Source: Linyphia triangularis (Eukaryota > Arthropoda > Arachnida > Araneae > Linyphiidae). Taken from it: a stretch of DNA of 64,000 nucleotides. This document shows positions 39,422 to 50,706 of this stretch, piece after piece. The DNA is taken from contig OZ021730.1 of the NCBI GenBank assembly GCA_963978545.1, positions 3,450,201-3,514,200 of the forward strand. The letters run 5' to 3'. Each line of letters starts with the position of its first letter. The first letter of the stretch is position 1. The notes under the pieces were generated by a model. The model did no database searches, was not told the DNA's origin, and saw only the letters and a list, made by a program, of their open reading frames with translations. The translations under genes were made by a program, and so were the position numbers.

Positions 39422-39850
39422 AACCGCGCAGGGTGGGAAAAAATTAAATTACAATTAACTAACAGGTTAGCCTAACAGCGCAGAAGGAATCCTTTGCCTG
39501 CAAAAAAGTTGTGGGACCAGGATAAAACCTAGATCCTACCCAATCCTTTTTCAAGGGAAATGGGAGGATGGCAGTTGCCTAACCTAAGCTACGGACGATG
39601 CCGCGCTTTAGAGTTCAACACAACTGCCGGAATCCGTGGATTTCAGGTATGGGCTAACTTAACCTATCTTCAACAGCAGCAGAAATCGTCAGTTCATCAG
39701 CGAGCACCAGTAGGGAGTTCAGTTGAATAGCAGCCGGGAACGATGAATCGGTAGGATCACGAGTTGACTTTTCAGGACGACCTCGATTGGTGAAGTGATG
39801 GGGAACTGCGATTGAATGAATGAGCTAACGATGACGACAATTTAAGTATC

Positions 39851-40149
39851 AAGTACATGACACATATTTATTAAATAAAATTTAAATATTTATAGTGGTG
39901 AGTATATTTGATTTTTTCCAAAAAAAGTTTAATTTGGTTTAAGTTAACTCTTTTGGATTATTTCATGTCCACTAGAGCAAGGCCATACTGGATTGAAACG
40001 AGCGCTAAAGCGCTTTCTACGCCATGACAATTTTCAAAAGTCTATGGTGCGAAGGAAACAAGTTGTCAGTTCCGTTTTCTCCCTCAACAACTCTCGAAAC
40101 AAGGGTGACGCTGCTATCCAGCCAGATTTTAAACTGATATTAACACACT
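39851..40149. other. AT-rich spacer, no gene seen
   Basis: A stretch near 39931-39975 (GATTATTTCATGTCCACTAGAG) recurs in diverged form at 43501-43555, so a low-copy repeat lies here. Confidence 0.4.
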
Positions 40150-40545
40150 TGACCTTAATCAATCTGGATGAAATTTGACAGATCGATTCGAGATCGATGA
40201 CAATGCATTCTATCAAATTTTGGGGGCATTTTATCAAATTTCACTGTCACTAAAAGGTCGCTTTTACTTTCACTTGCATCTTCAGATACTAAAAGAAAGA
40301 ACTTGCCGCCATTCAATCGAGCTGAAATTTAACAGGTAATTCGTGATATAAAGTTGCATTATATCAGGTATTGGGATGTGTCATTGTCACTAAAAGGTTG
40401 CTTTTACACAAGCATCTTCAGAATACTAAAAAACCAACTTGCTGTCATCCAATCGAACTGAAATTTGATGGAGAGATTCATTGTCGATTGCATTGCACCA
40501 TGATTTGAAGAATGTCACATTCCCTAAAAGGCTGCTTTTACACAT
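40150..40545. repeat. Degenerate tandem repeat, about 140-bp unit, three copies
   Basis: Three consecutive segments (from about 40150, 40312 and 40449) share CAATC-A-CTGAAATTTGACAG, TGTCACTAAAAGG-TGCTTTTAC and GCATCTTCAGATACTAAAA blocks in the same order. Identity is moderate, so the array is old. Confidence 0.6.
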
Positions 40546-41933
40546 GTTTCTATTGTCTTATTTCAGACTTATCAGCTTTTACTCTCGTTCTAATATTCAG
40601 ATACCTAGCTTAATTAAAACATACTTAATTTGGTGATATTTAATGACTGAAATCCTTGATAAAACTAAGGGATTTATCTGCTTTTTGGCCACCATGTATG
40701 ATGGGTAGTCAGAGAAAACACTAAGAAGTGCACCTTTTTTTTTGTCTCTTTATCTTCAAGCTTTCAACTTAATCATCATACTTAAAAAGAAGACTACAGA
40801 CAACAGTAGAAGGAGACATTAATGAGCAGATTGGCTCTTGGAAATCACTTTTACCCATCCTTGATGCCTTGATCCGAATCCGAGGGGAATTCGTGAAATT
40901 TAACATCTGATATCTTTCCAGAATATGAAGTATAGCGTGGAACACAACAGTTTTCCATATTTGGTTTTAATTTAAAATGAAATAAATTAAGAAATAAAAA
41001 TCTATGAAGATGACATAGATGATATAGTGTATATTCCAAGTTTCATCAAAATCTGCTCATTAGAACGGACTCTACGTGGCTCTAAACAGGGTAACTTTAA
41101 TTATAACCACCCTGTATAATTGTAGTCATATAATATATATATTAATTATTTTAAAAAATTAATTAATAACGAACTAACCAAAAATTTAAAATTTTGTTTT
41201 TCTAAAGTCCAATTAGAAGACCAAAACTACTTATTTTGAAAATTTTAGAGATGTAGCCCTATTAAAAATCGTCTTCATCTTTCAGAAATCTGTGGCTTTT
41301 AATCTGCGAAACATTATTTGTTTCAGTTTTCTTACCACATTGCGGAACGAAGCAACATCACCTGTACTTCCTTCTTGAATACACTTTATTCATTATGATT
41401 AAAATGTATAACTATGGATAAATACTAAGATTGAGAAAGACCTAGTTGTATGCACAAACACAGAGGTCAAACAACAACCGGAAGTAGCGAAAAGTCTCTG
41501 TGGTCTCGTCCGGTTTACAGCGCCATCTATGCACAGCTTCTCACTTCAAGTCATGAATAGCTGACACTTTGTGGTAGAAACCTTACCATAACAAGATGGA
41601 GCGAAGGGATTACGTCACCGAAGCTTTCGGGACACTTGACGTCATTCTCAAAATCGGCCCGTTTTGAGCGGATCGCAAATTGAGTTTTTTTTGCGCATTT
41701 TCTTTTCTTAATATTTAAATAACACATTTTTTTTAAAGAACTTTTATTTGAATAATTAGAATCAGAAAGAAAATTCTTAATAAATATAAATCAATTTCAT
41801 TCGTTTTTAAAAAATGCGGGAATTGTCCATTATGTAAAAAAAAATCCATATCGTAAAATTTGATTATTTAATCTTCTGTACTGTTAGCGGGCCGCAGATA
41901 TATCTGTTGCGGGCCAAATCCGGACGCATATTA
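40546..41933. other. Non-coding sequence with a possible repeat end at 41085-41120
   Basis: CAGGGTAACTTTAATTATAA followed by CCACCCTGTATAATT (about 41085-41120) looks like a palindromic transposon end, with no partner identified. Otherwise no coding motif. Confidence 0.35.
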
Positions 41934-43216
41934 GCTACCTTTACTTGCATTCGGACAAGGGAAAATAATACTGCGATCTGATTGGCTGGCCATGGCTGCT
42001 TGCGTTTTCATTTTCGTCACAGTGCCTTATTCGAGTGCTAGCAATTGTATATTTGTTTATCCTAATCTTAAAGGAAAAAAACAACAACCTGATGTCTTGT
42101 TTTTCGGAAGAAAAGCTTCCATCTTCCTTTGTAAATGAGGTAGAAAGCATTTCCTAAAATACTGTAGATATTCGAAGTAATATTCGAAATGTTGAAGAAT
42201 GCAGTAAGTGGATTTCAGAATTTGGTATTATCAAGACACTCCAACCCTTGTGGAAAAAGATTTTCCTGCTTGAAAGCATCAGATGTATTATATATTTCTT
42301 GTTTTCTCTTTAAATATTCATCTTATTATCAATCATCTTATTATTCATTTATTCCAAAACAAAACGATTTAAAAAAATTAACCGTGGCGCCATCTACAAG
42401 GGCTTAATTACATTTTGTCAATTAGTATGCTTTGCATGTTTCATACTTAGTTTATTTAAATAATTGCATAAATGAATCTTCTAGTCCATTGAAATATCTG
42501 GGACCCGAAATATCTACATTATAGTGAAAATTAAATGTTCATAAAAAATCAAAATTAATTATAATACTATCTGTATCTAGTATACATATATTTTTTTAAT
42601 AGCCAATAAAATTCTATTGGGAAATTTGATTTAATAATTAGTCAGATACAGATTTCATTCTCTTGAAAGTGTTATGTATCTTTTATTTATTTTTAAATTC
42701 CTGATAAAATTTATGACTTTTTGTAATTCAGTATTTTCTTATGAGTTTAAAAGTATTTCAATTTTAATGACTTGAAAAGTAATTAACTGCATAAAATACC
42801 ACAATTTATATACATCTCATGCTTTAGTGAATAATTCAGTGCCATTACGAGTTAGTAAAGTAGCCAATAATACAAATAGCAATGATTTTTTTTAAATACA
42901 TAATATTTCATAGGATTCTATTGCATCTTAATTTCCATGAAATTTTATTAGTAAAATTAATATAATTCTTCACAAAAAAAAAAAATCATGTTTATATAAA
43001 TTTTCTTTTAAAAAAGGCTTGTGTATAGTAAAGAAAAATTCAGTTGCTGAAATGAGTTCTATTGCATACTATTATTAGGATTATTTTCGTAAAATTTTCG
43101 TCCAAAAGTATTCAATTCTCAATTTGTAGATGGCAGCACTAGAGAAAAAAATTGGCAACCAATCAGCGCGCGGCATTATTTCCCCTTTGTCCGAATGCAA
43201 GTAAAGGTAGCTATTA
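41934..43216. mobile_element. 1.28-kb DNA element with about 55-bp terminal inverted repeats
   Basis: The left end TAGCTACCTTTACTTGCATT then CGGACAAGGGAAAATAATAC and CTGATTGG is mirrored at the right end (CCAATCAGCGCGCGGCATTA then TTTCCCCTTTGTCCG and AATGCAAGTAAAGGTAGCTA). The interior is AT-rich with no recognised transposase, so it is non-autonomous. The exact target duplication is unclear because the flanks (GCATAT / ATATGC) are themselves palindromic. Confidence 0.85.
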
Positions 43217-44145
43217 TATGCAATCCGCATAGGCGGGCCGTTTAGTAGTTAACATTGAACATGACGGTTTGTAATAAGTGTGTGCAATTAGAACCTGAGA
43301 GGTGCGGGCATCTTGGATTGAAAAGCCTTTGTCAGCATAGTATCCGAGAGAGCAAAGGGAAGGTGTTTCTATTTTCGAACAGAATTTCGTATGAGATAAT
43401 GTCTTTAATTACGGAGGACTCACCTTGAGCCTTCATATAGAAGTTTATGTTCAGTTTTGCAAGGAATTGCTCAACAGTGTCATTTTGGCCAGGCAAAGAA
43501 GTTTAACCTGGGATAAGTTGATTCTTTCGGGTTATTTTATATCCACTAGAGTCCACTAGAAATCATTTTTTGTTCTTTGACTTTAAAAACATTATATGAC
43601 TAAATTTTTTTAAATAAATTGTGATTAACCCACGCCACAACGGGCTTGAAATTTGCCTCATGTATCTAGAAATTAATATTTTTGAATTTTTTGGCAGATC
43701 GTTAAATTTAATATTTATATTTTCGTTAAAGGCTTCAAAAGCAATACCATGAAAATCAATTCAATGAAATAAAAAATGTATTTCTTAGCACATAAAAGTA
43801 CGATACAAAATTTGGATTTTTTTTTTTTAATTATTTGGTGAGGGAAGTAATGAGTGAGATAATGTTTATACATTCTAATAACGAATGTGTAGTAGCCTAA
43901 ATGCTTATAAGAAAATAGTTTTACTTAATACTAATAGATGGCAATACCAACTCATTGCTTTGATGTAGCAAGCAAATATTAACGAAAGAATGTAGTAATT
44001 AAAAGTTATTAAGTGTTTGCAGAAAGTGGTAAGTTGCAGCGCTGTAGTGGTAGAAAGTGGAACCTTCGAGGCGAAGTATTACGTTTGGAGGAGACTCTTT
44101 GTTGTTTTAGATTACATACTTGTTAATTCTATTATAAACTTTTAC
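43217..44145. other. Mostly non-coding; coding-like patch at 43250-43520
   Basis: On the minus strand an open stretch reads PGQNDTVEQFLAKLNINFYM then IISYEILFENRNTFPLLSRI before a stop; the + strand has a 55-codon frame starting MTVCNKCVQLEPERCG at 43261. Neither is recognised. The minus frame looks more protein-like. Confidence 0.3.
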
Positions 44146-44338
44146 CTTCTTCTATAATTTTGAGAATCATTTCCTTCAATTTGGACCTGCAATTTGTTAG
44201 CAAAAGGCAAATTGTTTAAAGAATTTACAACAAAAATTTTCCTATACCAATTAGCACCACTATTATTATTTAGTTTAAATTTGTGATCTATATAGTTATT
44301 CGATTCTTGCTTACATTCGGGAGTGCAGAGATTCACAT
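44146..44338 (-). CDS. Possible second coding exon of the same unrecognised gene
   Basis: Begins after AACAGCCAG (the acceptor has a weak pyrimidine tract) and encodes VNLCTPECKQESNNYIDHKF, then WYRKIFVVNSLNNLPFANKL and QVQIEGNDSQNYRRR. It ends at AGAAG|GTAAAA (44146/44145). The phase agrees with the exon at 44732-44858 and leaves two bases for the next exon. A possible acceptor farther left (near 43510) would give a short stop-terminated exon. A chance open frame is not excluded. Confidence 0.38.
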
Positions 44339-44731
44339 CTGGCTGTTACTGCGTGTAGTCCGTCAATATTGACGGCAATTGATGGTTGTCCGCATTTGAC
44401 GGTAATCGTTTCTTAATTCAAGATGTCGCGAAATAATAGGTGGAAACTAAAAAAAAAAATTTAAAAAAAAGTAAAGCAGATAGTTAAGATGTGCTCTGTG
44501 CTTCTTTTAGTCAATACGTTCCTAGTTTGTATTGAAATTTACAAGTGTATTTCAATGCACAGAGAAACGAGTTAGTTTGTTAATTGTTTTAATTAGATAA
44601 CTGTTATTTGAAATATTTTCATTTCTGATTACAAATACTAAATTCATTTTATTCAATCACAAAAGGTTTTTTCATAAAACAATTTCATATTTTGAGGGAC
44701 AAATCAAGAAATCATTTTTATACTATCTCAC

Positions 44732-44858
44732 CTGTTACACGCCGTTGTCTTTCATGAAAACTTTTTCGCTTTTCTTTTTGTGACCTGGAACTGCGTCTTT
44801 TCAACATCGGGTAGTAGTCATGGTTCTCAGGACGATATTGCTCCTTTCCAGACATCAT
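44732..44858 (-). CDS. Possible first coding exon of an unrecognised gene
   Basis: On the minus strand an in-frame TAA directly precedes ATGATG (44853-44858). The frame encodes a basic, Ser/Arg-rich 42-residue start (MMSGKEQYRPENHDYYPM, then LKRRSSRSQKEKRKSFHERQ) and ends at a consensus donor ACAG|GTGAG (44732/44731). One base of a codon is left over and is completed by the next exon candidate (44338) to GAT, in frame. No known family is recognised; the charged start suggests a nuclear or RNA-binding protein, but that is a guess. Confidence 0.4.
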
Positions 44859-45590
44859 TTATTCATTATCTACATTTCTTGGTGAAATCTTTCATCTTGT
44901 ATCTAAATTTTAAGAGAAAAAGTGCAGGTGAGAGTGCAGAGAAGAAATAAAGTTATTGCTAACATTTATTTATTTATTTCTGATTGCCACTAGTTTGAAA
45001 GATTCCCATGATTTTTTCACGTTTGTTTGACTTCATTGTATGTGAGGCTCAAAACTTCTTTTCCCGTCAATTTTCTGATATCAGGTTTTTTAAATCGCTC
45101 TTCCCTCAGTTTTGCCTCAGGTTAAACCAGGAACTGTTGACAAAGGAAGTTGAAACCTTCGTTTCTTTTGGTGATGCCTTACCAAATTGCTTAATTAGCT
45201 AACATTGTCAATTGTTAAGCGTAATTTAATCTGAAGCGATGGTGAAGTAGTTATTTTGACTTCCAGGTTACAATGTTTTTCATTTTAAACAATTAATCAA
45301 TTATATTGATGGATTGAGTGTTTTCTATTGCATCGTAGTTGTCTCATTCTAAAAAAAAATCCCTATTCTGTTCATCAAGCCATACAGATATTCATTTAAA
45401 ATTACCTTTAGCTTAGTTAAAAACTTTAAAAAAATTAATTAACATTTACTTGTTATGGTAAAGCCATGAGCAAGTATTGCCATCTATTGAAATTAGGTAA
45501 AACTATTAGCATATTAACATTTAGGCAACTACACATTTATTATTATCTAATCATTGCAGCGCTACACCTCCGTAACTGCAACTCAAACTA
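44859..45590. other. AT-rich, no gene seen
   Basis: May include the promoter of the minus-strand exon candidate. A 64-codon + frame at 45008 has no recognised domain. Confidence 0.4.
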
Positions 45591-45775
45591 AAGCTTGGCG
45601 TCCACCATCGCTAAGCAGAGCAGATCAGAGCGGAGTGGATTAGAGACAATTACAAGGCTGTCAACGTCCATTGTAGCTCGAGGCTCGTGCTATAATAGAC
45701 ATTGGCAGCCTTGTAATTGTCTCTAATCCACTCCGCTCTGATCTGCTCTGCTTAGCGATAGTGGACGCCAAGCTT
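45591..45775. mobile_element. 185-bp near-perfect palindrome (foldback MITE or small-RNA hairpin)
   Basis: The left arm AAGCTTGGCGTCCACCATCG runs about 75 bp and returns inverted as CGATAGTGGACGCCAAGCTT. The arms contain the self-similar string AGCAGAGCAGATCAGAGCGG and differ at few positions. The loop is about 30 bp. It is much richer in GC than its surroundings. Flanks show no obvious duplication. Confidence 0.75.
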
Positions 45776-46099
45776 AAAAGTAAAAAAACCCTTTTCAAAG
45801 GTTAGAATTTTAATTGTGTGCGTCATTGAATTAAGAAATATAATCATATATTAGATAATACTTTAAAAATGAAAGAGTGTATTTTGTTAAGTTGTAAGTG
45901 TTTATGAAAATTACTTTTTGAAAATTTTATTTCATGAACTTCAATATCTTATAAAAAAAAAAATTGTATGAAACTTTTTTTTCTTTGCATGGATAGATTG
46001 TGTTTAATATAGAAAAAAATTAATTTCTGTAGCGATTTTAAGTGCTCTTTTATTTTTTTTAAATGAATGAAAAGTTATATGCATTTATTTACATTACTC

Positions 46100-46134
<35 letters not shown>

Positions 46135-46232
46135 ATGTTGAAACGTACTTTATTATTATTATTTTTTTTCTTTTGCGATTTGTTGTGAATTTTCCTGAAC
46201 TTGTTACATACTGCGCTTTTTTTTTTATATAT
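45776..46232. other. AT-rich spacer with a long T-run
   Basis: Includes a run of about 28 T at 46101-46128; no coding motif. Confidence 0.5.
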
Positions 46233-46998
46233 AGGTTTGTCAGATTTGTAATAAGAATTTTACTGAAAAGCGTAATCTTGTGAGACATTGGAAATTCATT
46301 TTAAGGCAAAGGAACTTAGATGTGAAATCTGTCAGAAGATTTTTAGTCGCAAAGGTTCATTAATCTGACATTCAGTGATCCACAACAATGATAAGAATAC
46401 TACATTTGAATGTCTAAAGTGTGGTAAGGTATTTGGAAGAAAAGATAATCTGATAACTCATCAGGCCACTCACCTTTGAACTTTTCCTTGTTGTCAATGG
46501 GACCAAATCTTTGCTAGCAAGCAAAACTTAACACAACATATGAAGTCTGTCCATTCTAAGCAGAAAATTGGTGTCCGGTCCTCCACGCCGAAGAGGCAGA
46601 GGATAGAGACGATATCAGATGTCTTTACTACGCGTTATATCGTACCAAGTGAAGTTGCTGCTTGGGATCTGCTTGTTTTCCTGCGGGAGTCGAACGACTC
46701 ATTGAGTACCATGCTGCAAGGAGAATTGGAGATGAAACGTGCCATCAAATATTATATTGTTACCAAGGTCCGATTTAGTCGAATTAATCCTGATGGAGAG
46801 GAATAATATGCAACTCCTCACTTTCGAAGTTTGATGGAGGTTGAACTGGATACTTCTATGATTAACCAGCACATCGACGAAGCTTTCTTCAAAATCATGT
46901 TGGCCTTCGATGAATTTATTGAACGGGGGTCCGAATGGTCTCTTGATAAGATTTTACATATGGAAGTGAAGATGATTATGTATCATCTCCTAGCCCCT
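46233..46998 (+). pseudogene. Polinton/Maverick zinc-finger and DNA polymerase N-terminal remnant
   Basis: Four C2H2 fingers in shifting frames are visible: CQICNKNFTEKRNLVRHW, CEICQKIFSRKGSL, CLKCGKVFGRKDNLITHQ and FASKQNLTQHMKSVH. They are followed by an open stretch with AIKYYIVTKVRFSRINPDGE, then HFRSLMEVELD, AFFKIMLAFDEFIERGSEW and LHMEVKMIMYHLLAPY. This zinc-finger plus K-YY--V-F / GS-W order is that of the N-terminal region of Polinton/adintovirus protein-primed B-family DNA polymerases. Stops at about 46368, 46478 and 46804 and a frameshift near 46296 show it is dead. Confidence 0.7.
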
Positions 46999-47419
46999 TA
47001 TTAATTCTATATGTATAGTTGGCAATGAAAAGAACTCACAGTCGTATTTTATTGGAGAAGCAGCATGATGTGTGAACCCTTATGAATATGCAATGAGTTC
47101 AATCCTATACTGCTTCAATGGAATGTGAACCCCATATATGAACAATACTGTATATTTTATGTATTTTTCTAAAAATGCAATGGTCATTCTCTTATCTTTT
47201 GTGCCTAATCAACACTGTCATGATATCAAAGTGCATCATTTTGTAACCAAGCACTTTAGAATTGTAACTCCATTTTATCAATAAAGAAAGAATTTAAACA
47301 GTAACACTTTGCTTCGTCTCTCATTTATCTAGAAGGATGCAGCAAAACTATTTTGTGTGGGGTTTGATAAGTGAAAAGCAGGGGATGTTTTCAATTGTTC
47401 CCGATTAGATTGTTTGTTG
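46999..47419. other. Spacer between Polinton fragments
   Basis: No coding motif. An AATAAA lies at about 47280. Confidence 0.4.
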
Positions 47420-47892
47420 TTATGGAATACATCAACCCTTATATGATGAAATTGATAATGTGACATTTGTAGAAGGTCTATAGTTTTAAAGAATTTTCGG
47501 GAGACAATACACTCTTCGTAATTAACGATTTAATGTCAAATGCTAACAGTCATTTAACTGATCTTTTTACAAAATGTAGTCATCATTTAAACCTGAGTGT
47601 TATCTTCATAACACAAAATTGTTTCTACAAAGGGAAAGAAATGCGTGACATTACATTGAATGCACACTATTTAGTACTGTGTAAAAATAGACGAGACTTG
47701 AGTCAGATTTCACATCTAGGAAGACAATTATTTCTTCGACATGTCACGTTGTTTCAAGAAGTCTTTGAAGATGCAACGAAAAACCCATATTCCTATTTAT
47801 TTATAGATTTACGTGCCCAAACACCAGAAGAGTTACGATTACGTACCAAAATTTTACCTACTGAAAGACAGACCGCGTATCAATTTAAATGA
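47420..47892 (+). pseudogene. Polinton/Maverick packaging ATPase, C-terminal half
   Basis: Upstream of the ATG at 47533, broken frames read QPLYDEI and VTFVEGL, then INDLMSNANSHLTDLFTKC (the Walker B region, usually IDDLM), SVIFITQNCFYKGKEMRDIT, LNAHYLVLCKNRRD, ATKNPYSYLFIDLRAQTPEE and LRLRTKI. This is the conserved second half of the FtsK/HerA-like genome-packaging ATPase of Polintons and adintoviruses. Walker A is missing, so it is a truncated remnant although 119 codons are open. In an intact element it would move DNA into capsids. Confidence 0.78.
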
Positions 47893-49158
47893 TATAAAAG
47901 TGAATGACTTAGAAGATAAGTATCATTTAGTAAGATGACGCTTAAGAAGGAGCAACTCAATCAATTACGACTGGAGCAAATTTGCCCGTTAAGATTATGA
48001 AAAACGTTATTAAGCAAACTCAATAAGAATTGTATAAATTATAATAATAGTCAGTATGTATTTATAAAATCTATGTATTTTTATATTGGAAAATAGAGAT
48101 TAATTTTTCTTTAAAGATTTCCTTGAAATCTCTTGAAGTTGTGGTATTCAATACTTTATAAAGAAAATTACATAACGGGTGTGTTAATATGGGACATCAA
48201 TTTTATAATTTTTTGTCTGTTAAAGTACTATTGGATGTCATATGAAATTAGTTAAATTTATCAAATATTCGATAACTACCGACCTGCTTTATTAAATTGT
48301 TTAAATATGTTATAGAATGTGAGTCTTAACTTTTACATGTCGTATTTGGAAATTTTTCAATAAATATTGGTAAATTTCAGCTATAGTTGGAAAATTTTCA
48401 ATATGATAAATCTGCTTAGGATTCAATAATTTTTTTTTACCTTTGTATATTTTAAAAGTTAATTGAAGATGGTTACCTTTTGACATTACTTAAAATAAAA
48501 AAAAAGTGTACACTTAGCGTTTTTTCAATTGTTGTTAGTAAATTAACTTCCTTGAAGATAACTAATACTTTAACTTAATCATATAAATTTTATGGTTATG
48601 GATTGTAATACATTTGTATCAAATTTTTAATAAATATTAAAAGTTTGTGGGTTGAATATAATTCAGATAACACGGTAATGTATTCTTATTGATTAATTCC
48701 CATCGCGTCATTATAACTTCCTTCTTAAAACCTGTTCTTAAGTGGCAAATCAGTTGATACAATAAGTTGATAGTGTTTATGCTATTCTTTTATCGAAATC
48801 ACATAGACACAAATGATTCAATACAGCACTTTTCCCGATTTAAATCGTAAGAAATAGAGAAAAATATTACAGAGCTAACTAACATTTCATTGTAACGATT
48901 CAATTTTTTGAATTAGCACAAGGAAAGTATCATCTATACAGTTCGTCTTGTAATGAAACAATTCTCACACTTCTCTAAGAAATTATATTGAGGGTTACAT
49001 TTTAGAGGTTTATTTAAGTATGATATTCCTAGAATATGTGAGAAAATGCAATTAAGAAGACCTCTCCCTCTACGCATTAAATTGCTTGAGATATAAATTT
49101 ATCTCTTCTACAAAACTTGCTACGAATTTGAATGATAAGAAAAATTATGTTATATACC
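47893..49158. other. AT-rich sequence inside the Polinton relic, no gene recognised
   Basis: No capsid, protease or integrase motif of Polintons was seen; sequence is mostly low-complexity AT. Confidence 0.4.
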
Positions 49159-49170
49159 ATCGAAATTTGT

Positions 49171-49806
49171 TGTTGTTGTTGCATGTCCCCGGAGGCCAGC
49201 AGAGCTAGACCAGGTCCATGATGTCGTACACCCTCAAAAAATCCAACACCAAAACAGGGTCGTCGGCGAAATCCTTCTTAGATAGTCCCAGGCACGCGAG
49301 GATGTGATCAGGCGAAGCCTGTTCAGTGGAGTAGTGTTTGCAGATTTCGAAGCTCTTGGATCCCTCAATAAATTTCAATGTCTGAAGGTGGCCACTTCGA
49401 AAGCGGGCAAGAGTAATTTGATCCTGTCTATTAAAACCCTGAGCAAGGGAGCCCCCAGGACGGGGATATTGATACCAATGGTGCGCTGGGGGGGACAATC
49501 CAAATAGTCCTGTTCCTGTGTTTAATCTGAGAATGAATCTCCGTAAAGGTGAGAGGCACTGACGGAACAGAGGCCTCGCCAGCACCAGCCTTTGCCAACA
49601 TGTCCGCAATCTCGTTCCCTTCAAGATCAACGTGGGAGGGGATCCACGGCAGATGAATCTGATGCGATGCGGAAAGTAGTTTTAACTTATTAAGTATTGC
49701 CACTCCGACATGGTCTCTAACACCCCGCCAATCACTCAGGTGTTGTAGTGCGCTTCTGCTGTCAGACAAAATCCAAATCTCATTTCCATGGGGAAGAGAC
49801 GTAAGA
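49171..49806 (-). mobile_element. 5'-truncated LINE (RNase H and C-terminus) with 12-bp duplication
   Basis: ATCGAAATTTGT flanks both sides (49159-49170 and 49807-49818). The minus strand encodes RNase H (DSRSALQHLSDWRG, LPWIPSHVDLEGNEIADMLA) and, after frameshifts, a C-terminal region with FIEGSKSFEICKHY, SPDHILACLGLSKKDF and FLRVYDIMDLV, ending at a stop near 49205. A (CAA)n tail (TGTTGTTGTTG on the + strand, 49170-49181) marks the 3' end. The duplication, 5' truncation and tail are the signature of target-primed insertion. Confidence 0.93.
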
Positions 49807-49849
49807 ATCGAAATTTGTAATTTTACATATCACTTGGTTTAAAAAATTG

Positions 49850-50706
49850 TGAAAGTTCGCAAAAATTAGTCAGAAACCTTGTTTCAAAACCTATGTCAAT
49901 TTTAATACTGAACAGAGAAAGATGTCAAAAACAACTTTTGAGAAGAAATTTTTAAGTTGATGAACAATTCTGTGTATGAAAAGACTATGGAAAATGTTCG
50001 TGGCCATATTGATCTGCAACTTGTGAACACGAAAAAAAAAACGTGTAGAAAAGTTGGTTGCTGCTCCTACGTTCAAGCTCTTCAATCATGAACTTGCAGC
50101 TGTGCGGAGGATGAAGAATATAATTCTTCTTAATAAACTCATTTATGCAGGAATTGTTATTTTGGAGTTAAGTAATGTATGAATTTCGCTACAACTATAT
50201 TAAGAAGTTGTATGGCGAACGAGCAAACTTGTTGTTCACTGATATTGATTCACTAACTTATCACATTGAGACAGATGACTTTTATGAAGATATGAAGAAG
50301 GATGCTCACCTGTATGATACTTTTGATTATCCACCAACCCATCCCTGACACAGTGTGGTAAATAAGAAGAAATTTGGTTGTTTTAAGGATGAAATGAATT
50401 CAGAGTTTGTCTGTCTTCTGCTAAAATGTACAGTCTTAGAACAACTAATGATAAAGAGAAGAAAACCTTAAAGGGAATTTGTCGTCATGTAGTACAGAAG
50501 CACATTAGACATCAACATTATAAGAATTGTTTGTTGAACAATAGCTTTACACGGGTAAAGCAAGTTCGTTTTTTTAAATGAAAACCATGAAATGTTTACC
50601 ACTATAGTGAATGAGGTTATTTTATCTAGCTTTGATGATAAGCGTTATTTGTCAGAAAATGATGTGAAAAGCTATGCTTATGGTCATTACAATATTACTG
50701 ATGTTT
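49850..50706 (+). pseudogene. Polinton/Maverick DNA polymerase B, C-terminal remnant
   Basis: Reading across several frameshifts, the + strand shows KLMNNSVYEKTMENVRG (motif B region), LVAAPTFKLFNHELAAVRRM, NKLIYAGIVILELS, MYEFRYNYIKKLYGERANLL-like sequence, FTDIDSLTYHIET (motif C, normally DTDS), YEDMKKDAHLYDTFDYPP and KKKFGCFKDEMNSEFV, then YAYGHYNI near 50700. This matches the palm and C-terminal pattern of Polinton/adintovirus protein-primed polymerases. Multiple stops and shifts make it a pseudogene. It lies just right of the LINE insertion and complements the N-terminal remnant at 46233. Confidence 0.8.

Larger units (their letters stand above)
34577..39838 (-). mobile_element. Full-length Jockey-type LINE with 12-bp target duplication
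   Basis: AATTTAAGTATC flanks the element perfectly at 34565-34576 and 39839-39850. Between lie a 5' UTR (39422-39838), ORF1, ORF2 overlapping it by 11 bp, and a 3' UTR of about 390 bp. The element's 5' end reads GTCGTCATCGTTAGCTC. Both ORFs are open over their full length, so this is a recent, possibly active copy. It ends in an AT-rich TATTATAGTATAG-like tail rather than a clear poly(A). Confidence 0.94.

Noticed and set aside
43261..43428. 55-codon + strand frame with CNKC start
   Set aside because: Unrecognised, short, and opposed by a more protein-like minus-strand frame; left as an uncertain patch only.
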